Source of the DNA: Humisphaera borealis
Lineage (GTDB): Bacteria; Planctomycetota; Phycisphaerae; Tepidisphaerales; Tepidisphaeraceae
Direction: 5' to 3'
Assembly (NCBI RefSeq): GCF_015169395.1
Contig: NZ_CP063458.1
Location: 3,100,001 to 3,164,000 of the forward strand
DNA: 64,000 bases
Below the pieces are notes generated by a model. The model searched no databases, was not told the origin of the DNA, and saw only the letters and a list, made by a program, of their open reading frames with translations. The translations under genes and the position numbers were made by a program. How positions within the stretch are numbered: position 1 is the stretch's first letter; each line of letters begins with the position of its first letter. Below, piece after piece: positions 63,972 to 64,000 of this stretch.

Positions 63972-64000
63972 CTTGACTTCCCAATCATCGACATGGCGTC
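63968..64000 (-). CDS. C-terminal end of a gene overlapping the S8 protease (partial)
   Basis: The last ten codons (DAMSMIGKSR) and the stop of a minus-strand gene are visible; the rest lies beyond base 64000. Its TGA overlaps the ATG of the S8 protease, so the two are translationally coupled. By analogy with IetAS it may be an AAA ATPase, but nothing in these ten residues shows it. Confidence 0.55.
   Translation of the reverse strand, partial: DAMSMIGKSR

Overview
The window is chromosomal DNA from a high-G+C Planctomycetes bacterium, most likely of the class Phycisphaerae (Tepidisphaeraceae/Humisphaera-like). This is inferred from family content, not from a database match. The indicators are a DUF1592/DUF1588/DUF1585 cytochrome-like protein paired with a DUF1552 protein, ThuA-like and Tat-exported sugar-isomerase-like proteins, PEP-CTERM proteins, a 2158-residue autotransporter-associated beta-strand-repeat protein, Kelch proteins with LEPR-XLL-like N-termini, an H-X9-DG pseudopilin-like protein, and many long intergenic palindromes. 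LptB and a small beta-barrel protein indicate a diderm envelope.

Layout. 1-10.4 kb is mainly housekeeping on the minus strand: a truncated sigma-70 factor, rpsG and rpsL (a reduced str operon with a clear promoter), a bicupin, a purL with two fused PurS-like domains, a threonine aldolase, and an acidic zinc-ribbon protein that ends in the SSB-type tip DDDIPF. A secreted phosphodiesterase lies on the plus strand. 10.5-18.7 kb holds secreted catabolic and planctomycete-specific genes (ThuA, a lone receiver, a sugar isomerase, a squalene-cyclase-repeat protein, a cobalamin adenosyltransferase, the DUF1552/DUF1592 pair). 18.9-25.9 kb is a signalling block (PhoB/PhoR-like pair, MASE1 hybrid kinase) followed by purQ, which supplies the glutaminase missing from purL.

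26.2-37.4 kb is a surface-protein region: the giant repeat protein, a beta-barrel protein and two related Kelch proteins. 37.7-39.9 kb is a DprE2/DprE1-like epimerase pair with overlapping genes; the cysteine targeted by benzothiazinones is alanine here. A repeat-rich gap leads to a GH2 hydrolase, a LuxR-type regulator, a terpene-cyclase-fold protein, a small HExxH protein, two lipoproteins, a zinc-ribbon/pseudopilin fusion and lptB (40.6-49.7 kb). 50.4-60 kb carries a cold-shock gene, 7-bp tandem arrays directly in front of a glycosyltransferase, an alcohol dehydrogenase, pgi, a lectin-fold protein with a PEP-CTERM-like tail, a ceramidase-like protein and an enolase-superfamily enzyme.

60.4-64 kb looks different. 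It is visibly less G+C-biased and has a protease-rich gene set: a trypsin-like protease overlapped by a small protein resembling the family's N-terminal domain, converging on a subtilisin-like (S8) protease whose start overlaps an upstream gene that runs off the window. The S8 arrangement resembles IetS of the two-gene IetAS (AAA ATPase plus S8 protease) defence system. This is the best candidate for an uncharacterised system, but the deciding upstream gene is outside the window.

No rRNA, tRNA, CRISPR array, transposase or integrase was recognised.
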